32,201 nucleotides of DNA from SVQP01 sp045650025 (GCA_045650025.1 JAZRQR010000211.1:1-32201); one strand, 5' to 3'; positions 22,793 to 31,606 are shown, counted from the stretch's first letter. Numbers and translations: made by a program. Notes: generated by a model from the letters alone, not told the origin.

Positions 22793-24277
22793 ATGGAGTA
22801 TATTCTGGAAATGCGGGAGATACGCAAGGCGTTTCCCGGTGTCAAGGCGCTGGACGGCGCGCAGCTTTGCGTGCGACCCGGCAGCGTGCATGCGCTTATG
22901 GGGGAGAACGGCGCAGGCAAATCCACCCTGACCAAGTGTCTGTTCGGCATTTATCATAAGGATAGCGGCAGCATGCGGCTTGGAGGCAAGGAGGTGGATT
23001 TCAAAAATCCTGCGGATGCCATGGCGCACGGTGTTGCCATGGTGCACCAGGAGCTTAACCAAGCCCTGCGCCGCAGCGTGGCGGATAACGTGTGGCTGGG
23101 CAGGTATCCTGCGCGTGCCGGATTTGTGCGCGAGCGGTATATGCACGAGCGCACGCGCGCGCTGTTTGAGGATCTGGATATGCACATCGACCCCGCGCGC
23201 ATCATCGGCACGCTGTCGGTTGCCGAGCGGCAGATGGTGGAGATCGCCAAGGCGGTGTCCTATCAGGCGCGCGTGCTGGTGCTGGACGAGCCCACCTCCT
23301 CCCTGACCGACCGCGAGGTAGAGCAGCTGTTCCGCGTGATCGCGCGGCTCAAGGAGCGCGGCTGCGGCATTGTGTATATCTCGCACAAGATGAACGAGAT
23401 ACTGCGGATCTCGGACGAGGTAACCGTCATGCGTGACGGCAAGTATATTTCCACCGACAAGGCAAGCGAGCTGACCACCGACAAGATCATTGCCAAAATG
23501 GTGGGCAGGGAGCTGACCGATCTGTATCCCGCGCACCAAAACACGGGCGGCGAGGTGCTGCTGCGTGTGGATGGCATGCGGGGCAAGGGGCTGGAGGATA
23601 TTTCGTTTTCCCTGCATCGCGGGGAGATCTTGGGGCTTTGCGGACTGGTGGGCGCAGGGCGCACCGAGATTTTGGAAACCCTGTTCGGCATGCGCCGCGC
23701 CACGGGCGGGCAGGTGACGCTGGCAGGGCAGAAATTGCAGGTCGCGCGCCCGGCGGATGCCATTGGAGCAGGGCTGGCGCTTTTGACCGAGGAGCGGCGC
23801 GCAACGGGCATTCTGGGCGGTCTTTCGCTGGTGGACAACGCCTGCGTGGCGCGCACCAAGGTATACCGCGGCAAGCTGGGGCTTTTGCACACGCAGGACA
23901 TGAACCGTGATACCGACCGCATCATTCGCGAGCTGGGCGTGCGCTGTGCGGGGCGCGGAACGCCCATCAAGCTGCTCTCGGGCGGCAACCAGCAAAAGGT
24001 GATTTTGGGCAGATGGCTGCTGACCGAGCCCGAGGTGCTGCTGCTTGACGAGCCGACGCGCGGCGTGGACGTGGGTGCAAAATCCGAGATCTACGCGCTG
24101 ATCGCGCAGCTTGCCGAGCGCGGCAAGGGCATTATCATGGTGTCAAGTGAGATGCCTGAGCTGATCGGCATGTGTGATCGCATCCTGGTCATTTCGGGCG
24201 GCAGAGTGGCAGGCGAGAGCGTGCGCGGCGCGTACAGCGAGCAGGAATTGATGGCTTTGGCAGCCAAATACGTGTGA
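22793..24277 (+). CDS. mglA: Galactose-type ABC transporter ATPase with two nucleotide-binding domains
   Basis: A 494-residue protein of normal MglA/RbsA length, starting at ATG 22793 behind AGGGGA. The first domain has Walker A GENGAGKST (38-46), the degenerate signature LSVAERQ and Walker B VLVLDEPTSSL. The second has the family's degenerate Walker A GLVGAGRTE, the full signature LSGGNQQK, and Walker B VLLLDEPTRGVDVG. This asymmetry is normal for the CUT2 family. It powers uptake of the sugar bound by MglB from the cytoplasmic face of the membrane. It sits between mglB and mglC, with 12 nt before mglC. Confidence 0.95.
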   Translation: MEYILEMREIRKAFPGVKALDGAQLCVRPGSVHALMGENGAGKSTLTKCLFGIYHKDSGSMRLGGKEVDFKNPADAMAHGVAMVHQELNQALRRSVADNVWLGRYPARAGFVRERYMHERTRALFEDLDMHIDPARIIGTLSVAERQMVEIAKAVSYQARVLVLDEPTSSLTDREVEQLFRVIARLKERGCGIVYISHKMNEILRISDEVTVMRDGKYISTDKASELTTDKIIAKMVGRELTDLYPAHQNTGGEVLLRVDGMRGKGLEDISFSLHRGEILGLCGLVGAGRTEILETLFGMRRATGGQVTLAGQKLQVARPADAIGAGLALLTEERRATGILGGLSLVDNACVARTKVYRGKLGLLHTQDMNRDTDRIIRELGVRCAGRGTPIKLLSGGNQQKVILGRWLLTEPEVLLLDEPTRGVDVGAKSEIYALIAQLAERGKGIIMVSSEMPELIGMCDRILVISGGRVAGESVRGAYSEQELMALAAKYV

Positions 24278-24289
24278 CGGAGAGAGAGC

Positions 24290-25381
24290 ATGGAGAGCAA
24301 AGAGACAACGGGCGTTCTGGAGCGAGCGCGGGCAAGCCTTGGCAATTTCAAGGCAATGTCGGGCAGGGAACGGGCGCATTTTATCAAAAACGGCGTGCTG
24401 GATCACGCCTTATATATCCTGATCGCGGTATTCGTGGTCGCGGTGTTTGCCTATAATCCGAGCTTTTTGTCGGCGGATTCGGTGGTCAATATCTTAATGC
24501 AGTCCGCCTCGCGTCTGATCATGGCGCTGGGCGTGGCAGGCATCATTGTGCTCACGGGCACCGACCTCTCGGCAGGGCGCTGCTTAGGTCTTTGCGCGTG
24601 CATTTGCGCGTCACTTTTGCAGTCAAGCGCGGTGGCGGGCAAAATGTTCCCGTCGCTCAGCTTTTCGCCGTGGCTGATCCCGGCGGCGCTGCTGCTTGTC
24701 ATGCTGGTGGGTGGCGGCGTAGGCGCGTTTAACGGGCTGATGGTCTCGCGCTTCAAGCTGCATCCCTTTATCGTGACGCTGGGCACACAGCTGATCTTGT
24801 ATGGCGGCGTGATGTGGTACGTGTCGCTGGGGCAGAACAACAGCGCGCCGATTGCGGGGCTGGATCCGAGCTATACGGGGCTGATCACGGGCGGGCTCAA
24901 CGTTGGCGGCGTGCAGATCCCCAACTATTTGTGGATCGCGGTGGCGGTGGCGGTGCTGGTGTGGGTCATCTGGAACAAAACGGTGCTGGGCAAGAATATG
25001 TTTGCGGTGGGCACCAATCCCGAGGCGGCAGCCGTGTCGGGAGTCAGCGTAGCAAGCACGATTGTCAGCGTGTTTGTGCTGGCGGGCGTGCTGTATGGCA
25101 TTTCGGCATTTGTCGAGTGCGCGAGAGTGTCGTCCAATTCCACGGCAACGGGCGTGAACTATGAGCTGGATGCCATTGCCGCATGCGTCATTGGCGGCGT
25201 ATCGTTTATGGGCGGCACGGGCAAGGTGAGGGGCGTGCTGCTGGGTGTATTTTTGCTGCAGCTGGTCAACGCAGGCTTGGTGTTCCTCAACTTTGAGCCG
25301 GCGATCATGACGGTCATCAAGGGCGCGATCATCCTGATCGCCTGCGCGCTGGATATGCGAAAGCATATTGCCAAGACGTGA
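24290..25381 (+). CDS. mglC: Galactose-type ABC transporter permease
   Basis: A 363-residue permease of the CUT2 family with 8-10 membrane helices, starting at ATG 24290 behind GGAGAGAG. Family features seen: VLTGTDLSAG after the second helix, GAFNGLMVSRFKLHPFIVTL in the middle, VGTNPEAAAVSGVSV as the cytoplasmic ATPase-contact loop, and CVIGGVSFMGGTGKVRG near residue 300. About 38 N-terminal residues are charged and cytoplasmic. It is the last gene of mglBAC. No clear terminator follows directly; the downstream 560 bp is a repeat-rich spacer. Confidence 0.94.
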   Translation: MESKETTGVLERARASLGNFKAMSGRERAHFIKNGVLDHALYILIAVFVVAVFAYNPSFLSADSVVNILMQSASRLIMALGVAGIIVLTGTDLSAGRCLGLCACICASLLQSSAVAGKMFPSLSFSPWLIPAALLLVMLVGGGVGAFNGLMVSRFKLHPFIVTLGTQLILYGGVMWYVSLGQNNSAPIAGLDPSYTGLITGGLNVGGVQIPNYLWIAVAVAVLVWVIWNKTVLGKNMFAVGTNPEAAAVSGVSVASTIVSVFVLAGVLYGISAFVECARVSSNSTATGVNYELDAIAACVIGGVSFMGGTGKVRGVLLGVFLLQLVNAGLVFLNFEPAIMTVIKGAIILIACALDMRKHIAKT

Positions 25382-25462
25382 GGTGTAAAATTCAATGCGC
25401 CAACACCCATTGCGTTATCTTGGGCGGATATCCCCCGCGTGTCATCCCAAGCGGATTTGGAC

Positions 25463-25787
25463 GTGCGACGCAAAGCCGTCCCCACAGGGTAGCGAAGCGG
25501 CGCCACGGCAATGAATGACAGCCTAAATGGCTGTCAGAACCGTGGCGTGACCGAGCCGCAGCGAGACAGGAGGGATCCCACAAGCGTTGCGCAGTGGGAG
25601 GAAGGGGAACACGCGTAAAAATTGGATAAGCAAACATTTCATCGGATTTTGCAGATAAAATAAAAAATAATACTGTCCCAACTTCATCACGATACCCCTT
25701 CCCCTCGCGACGCTTCGCTGCGAGGCGCCCCTTCCCCCGAGGGGACGGCTTTGCGTCGCATGCCCGAGGGGACGGCTTTGCGTCGCA
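25463..25787. repeat. Intergenic repeat: one inverted and two tandem copies of a 20-bp unit
   Basis: The unit GGGGACGGCTTTGCGTCGCA occurs at 25741-25760 and 25768-25787 on the plus strand (27-bp period, each preceded by CCCGA), and as an exact reverse complement at about 25464-25483. Each copy is itself an imperfect palindrome. The surrounding gap 25382-25939 has no gene. Confidence 0.85.
25501..25596. repeat. Two nested hairpins in the mgl/phosphatase gap
   Basis: The first has an outer 8-bp stem CGCCACGG (25501-25508) / CCGTGGCG (25540-25547) and an inner 8-bp stem TGACAGCC (25516-25523) / GGCTGTCA (25529-25536), separated by internal loops. The second, near 25577-25600, pairs TCCCAC with GTGGGA and has an inner GCG/CGC. 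With the flanking GTCATCCCAAGCGGA-like sequence (25441 onward) this looks like a mobile, non-coding repeat of the REP/MITE kind. The class is inference. Confidence 0.6.
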
Positions 25788-25877
25788 CGCCCGAATCGTC
25801 TGCGTCTCCCCTCTGCGGATGACAATTATCCGGGTGTCGGTGCTCCTTTTGTACCGAATTCTCTTCCTTTTTCACTC

Positions 25878-25906
25878 TTGCCAAGCGCACGTGAATGTGC
25901 TATAAT
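25878..25906 (+). promoter_or_regulatory. Sigma-A type promoter of the lipoprotein phosphatase gene
   Basis: TTGCCA (25878-25883), a 17-bp spacer and TATAAT (25901-25906), with the start codon 34 bp downstream. Confidence 0.8.
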
Positions 25907-25939
25907 GAACGTATAGTTTATGCATAGGAAGGAATTTGT

Positions 25940-28615
25940 ATGAAACATTCTGCCGTTTTGACAAGACTCGTTTCCGCGTCGCTGCTTGCGTGTATGCTGC
26001 TTTCGCTTGCGGCGTGTTCCGATAAGGACTCCGATTCTACCGAATCCCAGACGCCGGAGATCCCCTATGAACGCCCCGTTTATGAGGATCTTTCCATGAC
26101 TACCGTGCCCGCACATAAGGGCTCAACTGCCAAATCCTGTACCGTACAGGCAAATGGATCGGGGCAGGGGAGCCAGGTCGTGCTGGACTTTACCAAGCAG
26201 ACCGGTACGTATATGATCTCGCCCACCAAGGTGGGCTTCAGCTGCCATGACGTGGCTACCTGCGATTCCTGCGGATATACCACCACGAGCGCAGGCGATG
26301 CCTATCTGATGTCCTCGCAGGGCGTGGATCAGGGCTGCATGACCGTGACATTGGCAACGCCTATCCTTGCGTCCTCGGTGCAGGGCGTGACCATGACATT
26401 TATGACCACCAAGAATGCCAAGAGCAGCTCCATGCGCATTCTGACCGCAGCTGAGACCAACAACGCCGCATTTATCAACGAGTGCGCGTCCATGGCAGAT
26501 GCAACCGAGGCGTGGCGCACCATCGATCTGGGCATTTCTGATTTTTCCAAGCTTGCGGACGATGACGGCTACATTCGCGCATTCCAGATGTGCTTCCGTA
26601 ATAAGGACGGCACCGATTGCTACGTGCAAAACGTTACGTTTGCCGTAGGCGGTGCGGAGCAGCTTTTGTGCATCGATCGCGTGCAGGGCAATTATTTCTT
26701 CCGCGGCGGTGCGGTTGAGGCGGTGGCAGTTGCCATTGCCAAGCGCTTTGAGGATGCCGGCATTTCTGCCGAAATCACGGTCAATAACAAGCGCTATCGC
26801 GAAAATTCCAGCGCAAGCGAGGGCTATCTGAACTATGGCGCCTATGCCGTGCTGGCAGATGGCACCAAGATCTCGGCATCCTACGAGGCAATCATTCCCG
26901 CGGTTTCGGGCGTGTGGCTGGATCATACCGACGGCGAATACGGCTCTGCGCACAGCTCGCACGAGCAATGGCAGCAGACCTTTGACCAAAGCGGCATGCT
27001 GCTTTTGACCGACAATGAAATTTCTTGCGCCGAGGGCGTGGCAAGCATGGAGTATGCCGTGGTTGCACCCGATCAGGCGTATGACTCTGCCGAGATCGTT
27101 TGGCGCGCACCGCAGCTTTTGCAAATGGCAAAGGGCGGCTTTGCGTATCTGTTTGTCAACGCACCGCTGGATATGTACGGCACGCTGACCGAGGGGCAGA
27201 ATTATCGCATGCTGGTGCGCGGCGTCAGCTATAATCAGAATTACATTTTGCACGTGGATATTCCGTTTACCTATCTGCCGCTTTCCGTGCAAGCCGAGAG
27301 CGCGCTGAGTGCCGCGCTTGCCAAGGTGGCGCAGGCGGAGCTGGCTTGTGATGCGGCAACCGAGGATAAGGTAGGCGTTATGCAGGCACAGCTGAGCGCG
27401 CTGATTGCCGACCCGAGCATTGCCGTGCAGGTCAACGTGCTGGGTATGGGCGTGCACTCTATGCGCCTGTCGGTTGGCGTGCGCTACGTATCTGAAATTC
27501 AGGGCTCCCGTCTGCCCGAGTACGTGCTGGACGGAGAAAGGATCACGGACGTGTATAATTTTGCAGGAGAATCGTTTGCCACCGACGCTGCCACCGTGCG
27601 CTATGGAGATGCGGAAACCGAGATCGCGCTGCTGACGCCTTACGATGGCGATGCGCACGTGATCTTGGCAAACGAGCTGATATACAACCACGCAAAAGCA
27701 CCGCTTGCGCAGATTGAGAGCGTGTCGTATGGGTACGTGCGCGGCGAGTATTGCACGCCGCTGCCCGTGGTGCTGACCTGGTCGGATGCGACTGCGGCAG
27801 AGGGCAAGAGCTATATCGTGCGCATTTCCGAGCATCTTGACATGCAGGATGCGATCACCATGACCGTGACCGAGGCGCGCGCTGAGGTGTACAACCTCAA
27901 GATCGGCACGCAGTATTACTGGCAGGTGGAGGCGAACGGCACGCGCTCGCTGGTACATACCTTTACCACCGAGGACGGCTATCCGCGCTTTATCAAGATG
28001 GGCGGCGTTTCCAACGTACGTGACATCGGCGGCTACGTGACCACGGACGGCAAGCGAGTCAAGCAGGGGCTTGCGTTCCGTTCGGCGCATCTGGACGGCA
28101 TTGACGAGCAGGGCTTGGACGTGGCGTTAAACGACTTGGGTGTGCGCACCGATCTGGATCTGCGCGGCGGTGGCTCCAAGCCGCTTGGCGATTCGGTCAA
28201 TCACGTTTCGATTGCGATGCAATGGTACGAGCACATTTTTGAGGAGAATTATCATGCAGACGTATGCGAAGCGATCCGTGCATTTGCGTACGAGGAGAAT
28301 TATCCCATTCTGTTCCATTGCTCTATGGGACGTGACCGCACGGGCACCACGGCATTTTTGATCCTTGGACTCTTGGGCGTGGACGAGGACACGCTGCGCC
28401 ACGAGTATTATGCGTCCTTCTTCTCCACGCAGGGCGCGTTTGATACCGAGGAATTTCCGTTGCTGATTGCCAACGTCAACCGTCTTGTCAAGGAGCTGAA
28501 CAAGTTTGGCGACAAGGATGATTCGTTGCAGGAAAAGATCGAGGCGTACATGCTTTCGATCGGCATCACCGAGCAGGAGATTGCGAATATCCGCGCGATC
28601 TGGCTGGAAGAATAA
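25940..28615 (+). CDS. Large lipoprotein with C-terminal tyrosine/dual-specificity phosphatase domain
   Basis: An 891-residue lipoprotein starting at ATG 25940 behind AGGAAGG. The signal peptide ends LAAC with Cys26, followed by an acidic Ser/Asp-rich linker. Residues about 50-600 are beta-rich and not recognised; they include five cysteines around 95-135 (DVATCDSCGYTTT). Residues about 607-675 look like a fibronectin type III module (LTWSDATAAEGKSYIVRIS, IGTQYYWQVEANG). Residues about 680-891 are a phosphatase of the Tyr phosphatase/DSP superfamily: NVRDIGGY near 692, RSAHLDGIDEQG, LGVRTDLDLRG, and the P-loop HCSMGRDRTG with nucleophile Cys794 and Arg800. All catalytic residues are kept, so it is probably active outside the cell on phosphoprotein, phospholipid or phospho-sugar. 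It has its own promoter and terminator. Confidence 0.9.
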   Translation: MKHSAVLTRLVSASLLACMLLSLAACSDKDSDSTESQTPEIPYERPVYEDLSMTTVPAHKGSTAKSCTVQANGSGQGSQVVLDFTKQTGTYMISPTKVGFSCHDVATCDSCGYTTTSAGDAYLMSSQGVDQGCMTVTLATPILASSVQGVTMTFMTTKNAKSSSMRILTAAETNNAAFINECASMADATEAWRTIDLGISDFSKLADDDGYIRAFQMCFRNKDGTDCYVQNVTFAVGGAEQLLCIDRVQGNYFFRGGAVEAVAVAIAKRFEDAGISAEITVNNKRYRENSSASEGYLNYGAYAVLADGTKISASYEAIIPAVSGVWLDHTDGEYGSAHSSHEQWQQTFDQSGMLLLTDNEISCAEGVASMEYAVVAPDQAYDSAEIVWRAPQLLQMAKGGFAYLFVNAPLDMYGTLTEGQNYRMLVRGVSYNQNYILHVDIPFTYLPLSVQAESALSAALAKVAQAELACDAATEDKVGVMQAQLSALIADPSIAVQVNVLGMGVHSMRLSVGVRYVSEIQGSRLPEYVLDGERITDVYNFAGESFATDAATVRYGDAETEIALLTPYDGDAHVILANELIYNHAKAPLAQIESVSYGYVRGEYCTPLPVVLTWSDATAAEGKSYIVRISEHLDMQDAITMTVTEARAEVYNLKIGTQYYWQVEANGTRSLVHTFTTEDGYPRFIKMGGVSNVRDIGGYVTTDGKRVKQGLAFRSAHLDGIDEQGLDVALNDLGVRTDLDLRGGGSKPLGDSVNHVSIAMQWYEHIFEENYHADVCEAIRAFAYEENYPILFHCSMGRDRTGTTAFLILGLLGVDEDTLRHEYYASFFSTQGAFDTEEFPLLIANVNRLVKELNKFGDKDDSLQEKIEAYMLSIGITEQEIANIRAIWLEE

Positions 28616-28622
28616 TATTTTT

Positions 28623-28655
28623 GGGGCGAACGTCTTTCGATGTTCGCCCCTTTTT
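28623..28655 (+). terminator. Terminator of the lipoprotein phosphatase gene
   Basis: The stem GGGGCGAAC / GTTCGCCCC (28623-28631, 28642-28650) is followed by TTTTT, beginning 8 bp after the stop codon. Confidence 0.9.
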
Positions 28656-28676
28656 GAAAGCTTGAGTCGGGAAACT

Positions 28677-28704
28677 AAAAAGGAAGCCTTTCGGCTTCCT
28701 TTTT
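28677..28704 (-). terminator. Terminator of the dapA-dapB-ddh operon, symmetric
   Basis: AAAAAGGAAGCC / GGCTTCCTTTTT with a 4-nt loop has A-runs on one side and T-runs on the other, so it can work on both strands. It lies 4 bp past the end of ddh. Confidence 0.9.
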
Positions 28705-28708
28705 GTAT

Positions 28709-29680
28709 TTACAGCAAATGCGCGTAAAGCGTTTCGGGGTCCTCGGGGGAGAGCAGAATGGGAGCTATGTCAAATGCCGTCTTGCAGCCAACCTCGCCCT
28801 GCTTGCCAAGGCGGTATGCCGCTCTTGCAAATGCAACTAATACGCTGCCCGTAAAATCGGGGTTGGATTCCAAGGTCAGTGCATATTCAACGGTGTGCGC
28901 AGATCCCGTTGCCGCCTTGCCCGAGGTGATCACCTTGCCGCCGTGGGGCAGACCCGCATGGTCGCGGTGCAGCACCTCTGGGGTGACAAAATGGACCGTG
29001 GTCTTGTAAGGCGCAAAGTAGTTGGGCATGGTCACAATTGCCTGCTCGATCGCAGCTGCATCCGCGCCCTCCTTGAGGGCTACGTAGCAAACGCGCTCGT
29101 GCATCTGGGAAGCGGTAAAGGTGGGCATTTCGCCATCCTTGACGCGCTGCACGGCAGATTCGATCGGCACGGTGTACTGGCGCGCATCCGCAACGCCCTC
29201 AATGCGGCGAATGGCATCCGAATGCCCTTGGCTGACGCCCTTGCCCCAAAACGTATAGGACTTGCTGTCCTGCAAAATGCTCTGCGCGTACAGGCGGTTG
29301 ATCGAGAACATACCGGGATCCCAGCCCACCGAAATGACCGCCACCTTGCCGCTCTTGCGGGCTGCCGCATCCACGTTTGCGCGGTGCGCCAGAATGTTGG
29401 CGTGCGTGTCAAAGCTGTCCACTACGTGGAACTTTTCTGCCAGCGCAGGGGTAGACTTGGGCAGGTCGGTCGCGCTGCCACCGCAGTTGATGACCACGTC
29501 AATCTCGCCTGCCATGCTCTCCAGAGCATCCATCGCATAAACAGGCAAGCCGCAAGCGCTTTGCACGGTCGCGGGATCGCGGCGCGTGAAAATGCCAACT
29601 GCCTGCATATCGGGTGCGGCACACAGCGCGGCTTCCACGCCGCGGCCAAGGTTACCGTACCCCACAATTGCTACTTTCAT
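28709..29680 (-). CDS. ddh: meso-Diaminopimelate D-dehydrogenase
   Basis: A 323-residue protein, normal for Ddh. The start at 29680 is chosen over the ATG at 29695, because the codons between them are the AGGAGAAGG ribosome site. The N-terminal NADP-binding fold has VAIVGYGNLGRGVE and GIFTRRDP. The central part has the family's NCGGSATDLP, DSFDTHANI and SVGWDPGMFSINRLYAQ. It converts tetrahydrodipicolinate, ammonia and NADPH to meso-diaminopimelate in one step, replacing the four-step succinylase, acetylase or aminotransferase branches. It overlaps the dapB end by 29 nt and is the last gene of the lysine-riboswitch operon. Confidence 0.95.
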   Translation of the reverse strand: MKVAIVGYGNLGRGVEAALCAAPDMQAVGIFTRRDPATVQSACGLPVYAMDALESMAGEIDVVINCGGSATDLPKSTPALAEKFHVVDSFDTHANILAHRANVDAAARKSGKVAVISVGWDPGMFSINRLYAQSILQDSKSYTFWGKGVSQGHSDAIRRIEGVADARQYTVPIESAVQRVKDGEMPTFTASQMHERVCYVALKEGADAAAIEQAIVTMPNYFAPYKTTVHFVTPEVLHRDHAGLPHGGKVITSGKAATGSAHTVEYALTLESNPDFTGSVLVAFARAAYRLGKQGEVGCKTAFDIAPILLSPEDPETLYAHLL

Positions 29681-30428
29681 AGTCCTTCTCCTCATTCAGA
29701 TCCTGCAGCATCTTTTGCATGTCGTAAAGCCCTGCGGGCTGCTTTGCCAGATATGCCGCTGCGGTCAGTGCACCCTCTGCAAACAGGGCGCGGGTGTGTG
29801 CCTTGTGCTCTAAGGTAATGGTCTGGCTCTCGGTGCAAATGCAAACCTTGTGCTCACCAACCACGCCGCCCATGCGCAGGGCGCTGATGCCAATGTCGCG
29901 CTTTTCGCGCACGCCGTGTCCGCTTCTGCCAAGCACGCGGCGCGCATCGGGGCGCACCTCTTCAATTGCCTTTGCCAGCATCAGGGCGGTGCCGCTGGGT
30001 GCGTCTGCCTTGTATTTGTGGTGTACCTCTACGATCTCAATATCGGCATCGGGGAATGCGCGTGCCGCCTGCTTGGCAAGCTGCAAAAGCACCGCAATGC
30101 CCACCGACATGTTGCCGGAGTGGAATACGGGAACGTGCTCGGCAGCCTTGGCAATGTGAGAAAGCTGCTCGGGCGTGTGACCGGTGGTGCCAATGACAAC
30201 GGGCGTGCCGTTTGCCACGGCATAGTCGAGGATGGCATCGGTCGCGCTCATGTGTGAGAAATCCACGATCACGTCCACCGCCACGCCGCATTCTGCGGGG
30301 GTGTGGGGGTAGAGCTCGGAGTAGGTGTCCACGCCGTAAGCTGCGGTCATGCCTGCGTAGCCGTTTTCGGAAAGGCTCATCAGCTCCTTGCCCATGCGGC
30401 CTGCAGCGCCAATGATCATGACCTTCAT
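29652..30428 (-). CDS. dapB: 4-Hydroxy-tetrahydrodipicolinate reductase
   Basis: A 258-residue DapB of normal size. The start at 30428 forms a 4-nt ATGA overlap with the dapA stop; a longer frame inside dapA is a shadow extension. The N-terminal nucleotide-binding motif is IIGAAGRMGKEL, then VDFSHMSATD and VIGTTGHTPEQL. The catalytic and substrate block is EVHHKYKADAPSGTAL, with His-His, Lys and the SGT that holds the dicarboxylate. It reduces the DapA product to tetrahydrodipicolinate in the cytoplasm, which Ddh then uses. Translational coupling on both sides suggests the three enzymes are made in fixed ratio. Confidence 0.96.
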   Translation of the reverse strand: MKVMIIGAAGRMGKELMSLSENGYAGMTAAYGVDTYSELYPHTPAECGVAVDVIVDFSHMSATDAILDYAVANGTPVVIGTTGHTPEQLSHIAKAAEHVPVFHSGNMSVGIAVLLQLAKQAARAFPDADIEIVEVHHKYKADAPSGTALMLAKAIEEVRPDARRVLGRSGHGVREKRDIGISALRMGGVVGEHKVCICTESQTITLEHKAHTRALFAEGALTAAAYLAKQPAGLYDMQKMLQDLNEEKDYESSNCGVR

Positions 30429-31318
30429 ACGTCCAGTCCTGCCTCTCTCATGCGTGCGTACAGCACTTCGGCGTGAGCCTTTTCCATTTCGGTCAGGGGC
30501 AGGCGGATATAGGGCTGGCACATGCCCATCTTAGCCATAGCAGCCTTGACGGGAATGGGGTTGACCTCGCTAAAGAGTGCCTTGATCAGGGGCAGCAGCT
30601 TGCACTGCAGCGCAGCAGCACCCTGCACGTCACCCTGCCAGAACAGCTCGCAGATCTGCTTGGTCTCGCGGGGCAGCACGTTGGAAAGCACCGAAATGCA
30701 GCCCATACCGCCCATGCTCATCACGGGGACGATCTGGTCGTCGTTGCCCGAGTAAATGTCCATCTTGTCTCCCACCAGCGCGGCGGTCTCGACAATGGCG
30801 CTGATGTCGCCGTTGGCTTCCTTGATGGCAACGATCTTGTCGTTCTTGGCAAGCTCTGCGTAGGTGGCAGGCGCAATGGCGCAGCCGGTACGCGAGGGCA
30901 CGTTGTATGCAATCATTGGCTTATCGGATGCGTCCGCAATGGCGTTGAACATCTTGACAAGACCCTTCTGGGTTGCCTTGTTGTAGTAGGGGGTGACCAC
31001 CAGCATTGCATCTGCGCCCACTTCTGCTGCGTAGCGAGTCAGGTCGCATGCGTATGCGGTGTCGTTACTGCCGGTGCCTGCAATGATGGGCACGCGGTGT
31101 GCAGCGCGCTCGACAGAGTAGCGGATGACCTCGCGGTGCTCCTCGTCGGTTAAGGTAGAGCCCTCGCCCGTGGTGCCCGCAATGACCAGCGCGTCAATGC
31201 CGCATTCGATCTGCCAGTCGATCAGCTTGCCAAATGCCTCGTAGTCCACGCTGCCGTCAGCATGCATGGGGGTGATGAGCGCGGTGGCAATGCCCTTGAA
31301 AATAGGAGTGTGTGTCAT
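30425..31318 (-). CDS. dapA: 4-Hydroxy-tetrahydrodipicolinate synthase
   Basis: A 297-residue DapA starting at ATG 31318 behind AAGGAAG. The (beta/alpha)8 barrel motifs are complete: AGTTGEGSTL near residue 47, VVTPYYNKATQKG, YNVPSRTG, and the Schiff-base lysine Lys166 in IVAIKEANGD. Thr49, Tyr112, Tyr138 and Arg143 sit at the spacing seen in the well-studied enzyme. It condenses pyruvate with aspartate semialdehyde, the first committed step to diaminopimelate and lysine. It is the first gene behind a lysine riboswitch, so lysine should end transcription before it. It overlaps dapB by 4 nt. Confidence 0.97.
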   Translation of the reverse strand: MTHTPIFKGIATALITPMHADGSVDYEAFGKLIDWQIECGIDALVIAGTTGEGSTLTDEEHREVIRYSVERAAHRVPIIAGTGSNDTAYACDLTRYAAEVGADAMLVVTPYYNKATQKGLVKMFNAIADASDKPMIAYNVPSRTGCAIAPATYAELAKNDKIVAIKEANGDISAIVETAALVGDKMDIYSGNDDQIVPVMSMGGMGCISVLSNVLPRETKQICELFWQGDVQGAAALQCKLLPLIKALFSEVNPIPVKAAMAKMGMCQPYIRLPLTEMEKAHAEVLYARMREAGLDV

Positions 31319-31354
31319 GGTTGTTACTTCCTTTTATATCACAATTTTTATTCC

Positions 31355-31391
31355 GAAAATAAAGAGTGCTCCCGCGCAGGGGAGCACTCTT
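31355..31391 (-). terminator. Riboswitch-controlled terminator before dapA
   Basis: On the minus strand AAGAGTGCTCCC / GGGAGCACTCTT (31391-31380, 31373-31362) with a 6-nt loop is followed by TATTTT. It lies 40 nt downstream of the lysine aptamer and before the dapA ribosome site, as expected for transcription attenuation. Confidence 0.9.
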
Positions 31392-31429
31392 GCATATCAT
31401 GACCGAACAGTCGGACAAATTCCATGCCA

Positions 31430-31599
31430 AAGAGAAGCACCCCGCGCAGTCAGCGCGACAGTCGAACGTCGCTTAGTCCGTTCGCCCAGCCCTTCCGCCG
31501 CACCTGCGGAAGACTTCGGCATCGCGCCCCTTTCGCCCGCCAACGGCTGTGCTGCCTATCCCGGTGGGGTACTGTTTGCGAGATGCGCCTCGACTCTTA
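31430..31599 (-). promoter_or_regulatory. Lysine riboswitch (L box) controlling dapA-dapB-ddh
   Basis: On the minus strand the lysine-aptamer landmarks occur in order: GAGGCGC close to 31595, CAAACAGTA near 31570-31578, AAAGGGGCGCGAT then GCCGAAG (31520-31514), GGGCTGGGCGAACGGACT, GACTGTC, a GCGC/GCGC hairpin, and GGGGTGCTTCTC near 31432-31443. The 5' AAGAG and 3' CTCTT can close stem P1. Lysine-bound aptamer would favour the terminator at 31355-31391. The assignment rests on recalled consensus, not a model search, but the match is extensive. Confidence 0.9.
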
Positions 31600-31606
31600 T
31601 GTCAAG

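Noticed and set aside
25382..25939. Minus-strand frames of 81-115 codons in the mglC/phosphatase gap
   Set aside because: They follow the repeats and hairpins, change character along their length and lack start signals.
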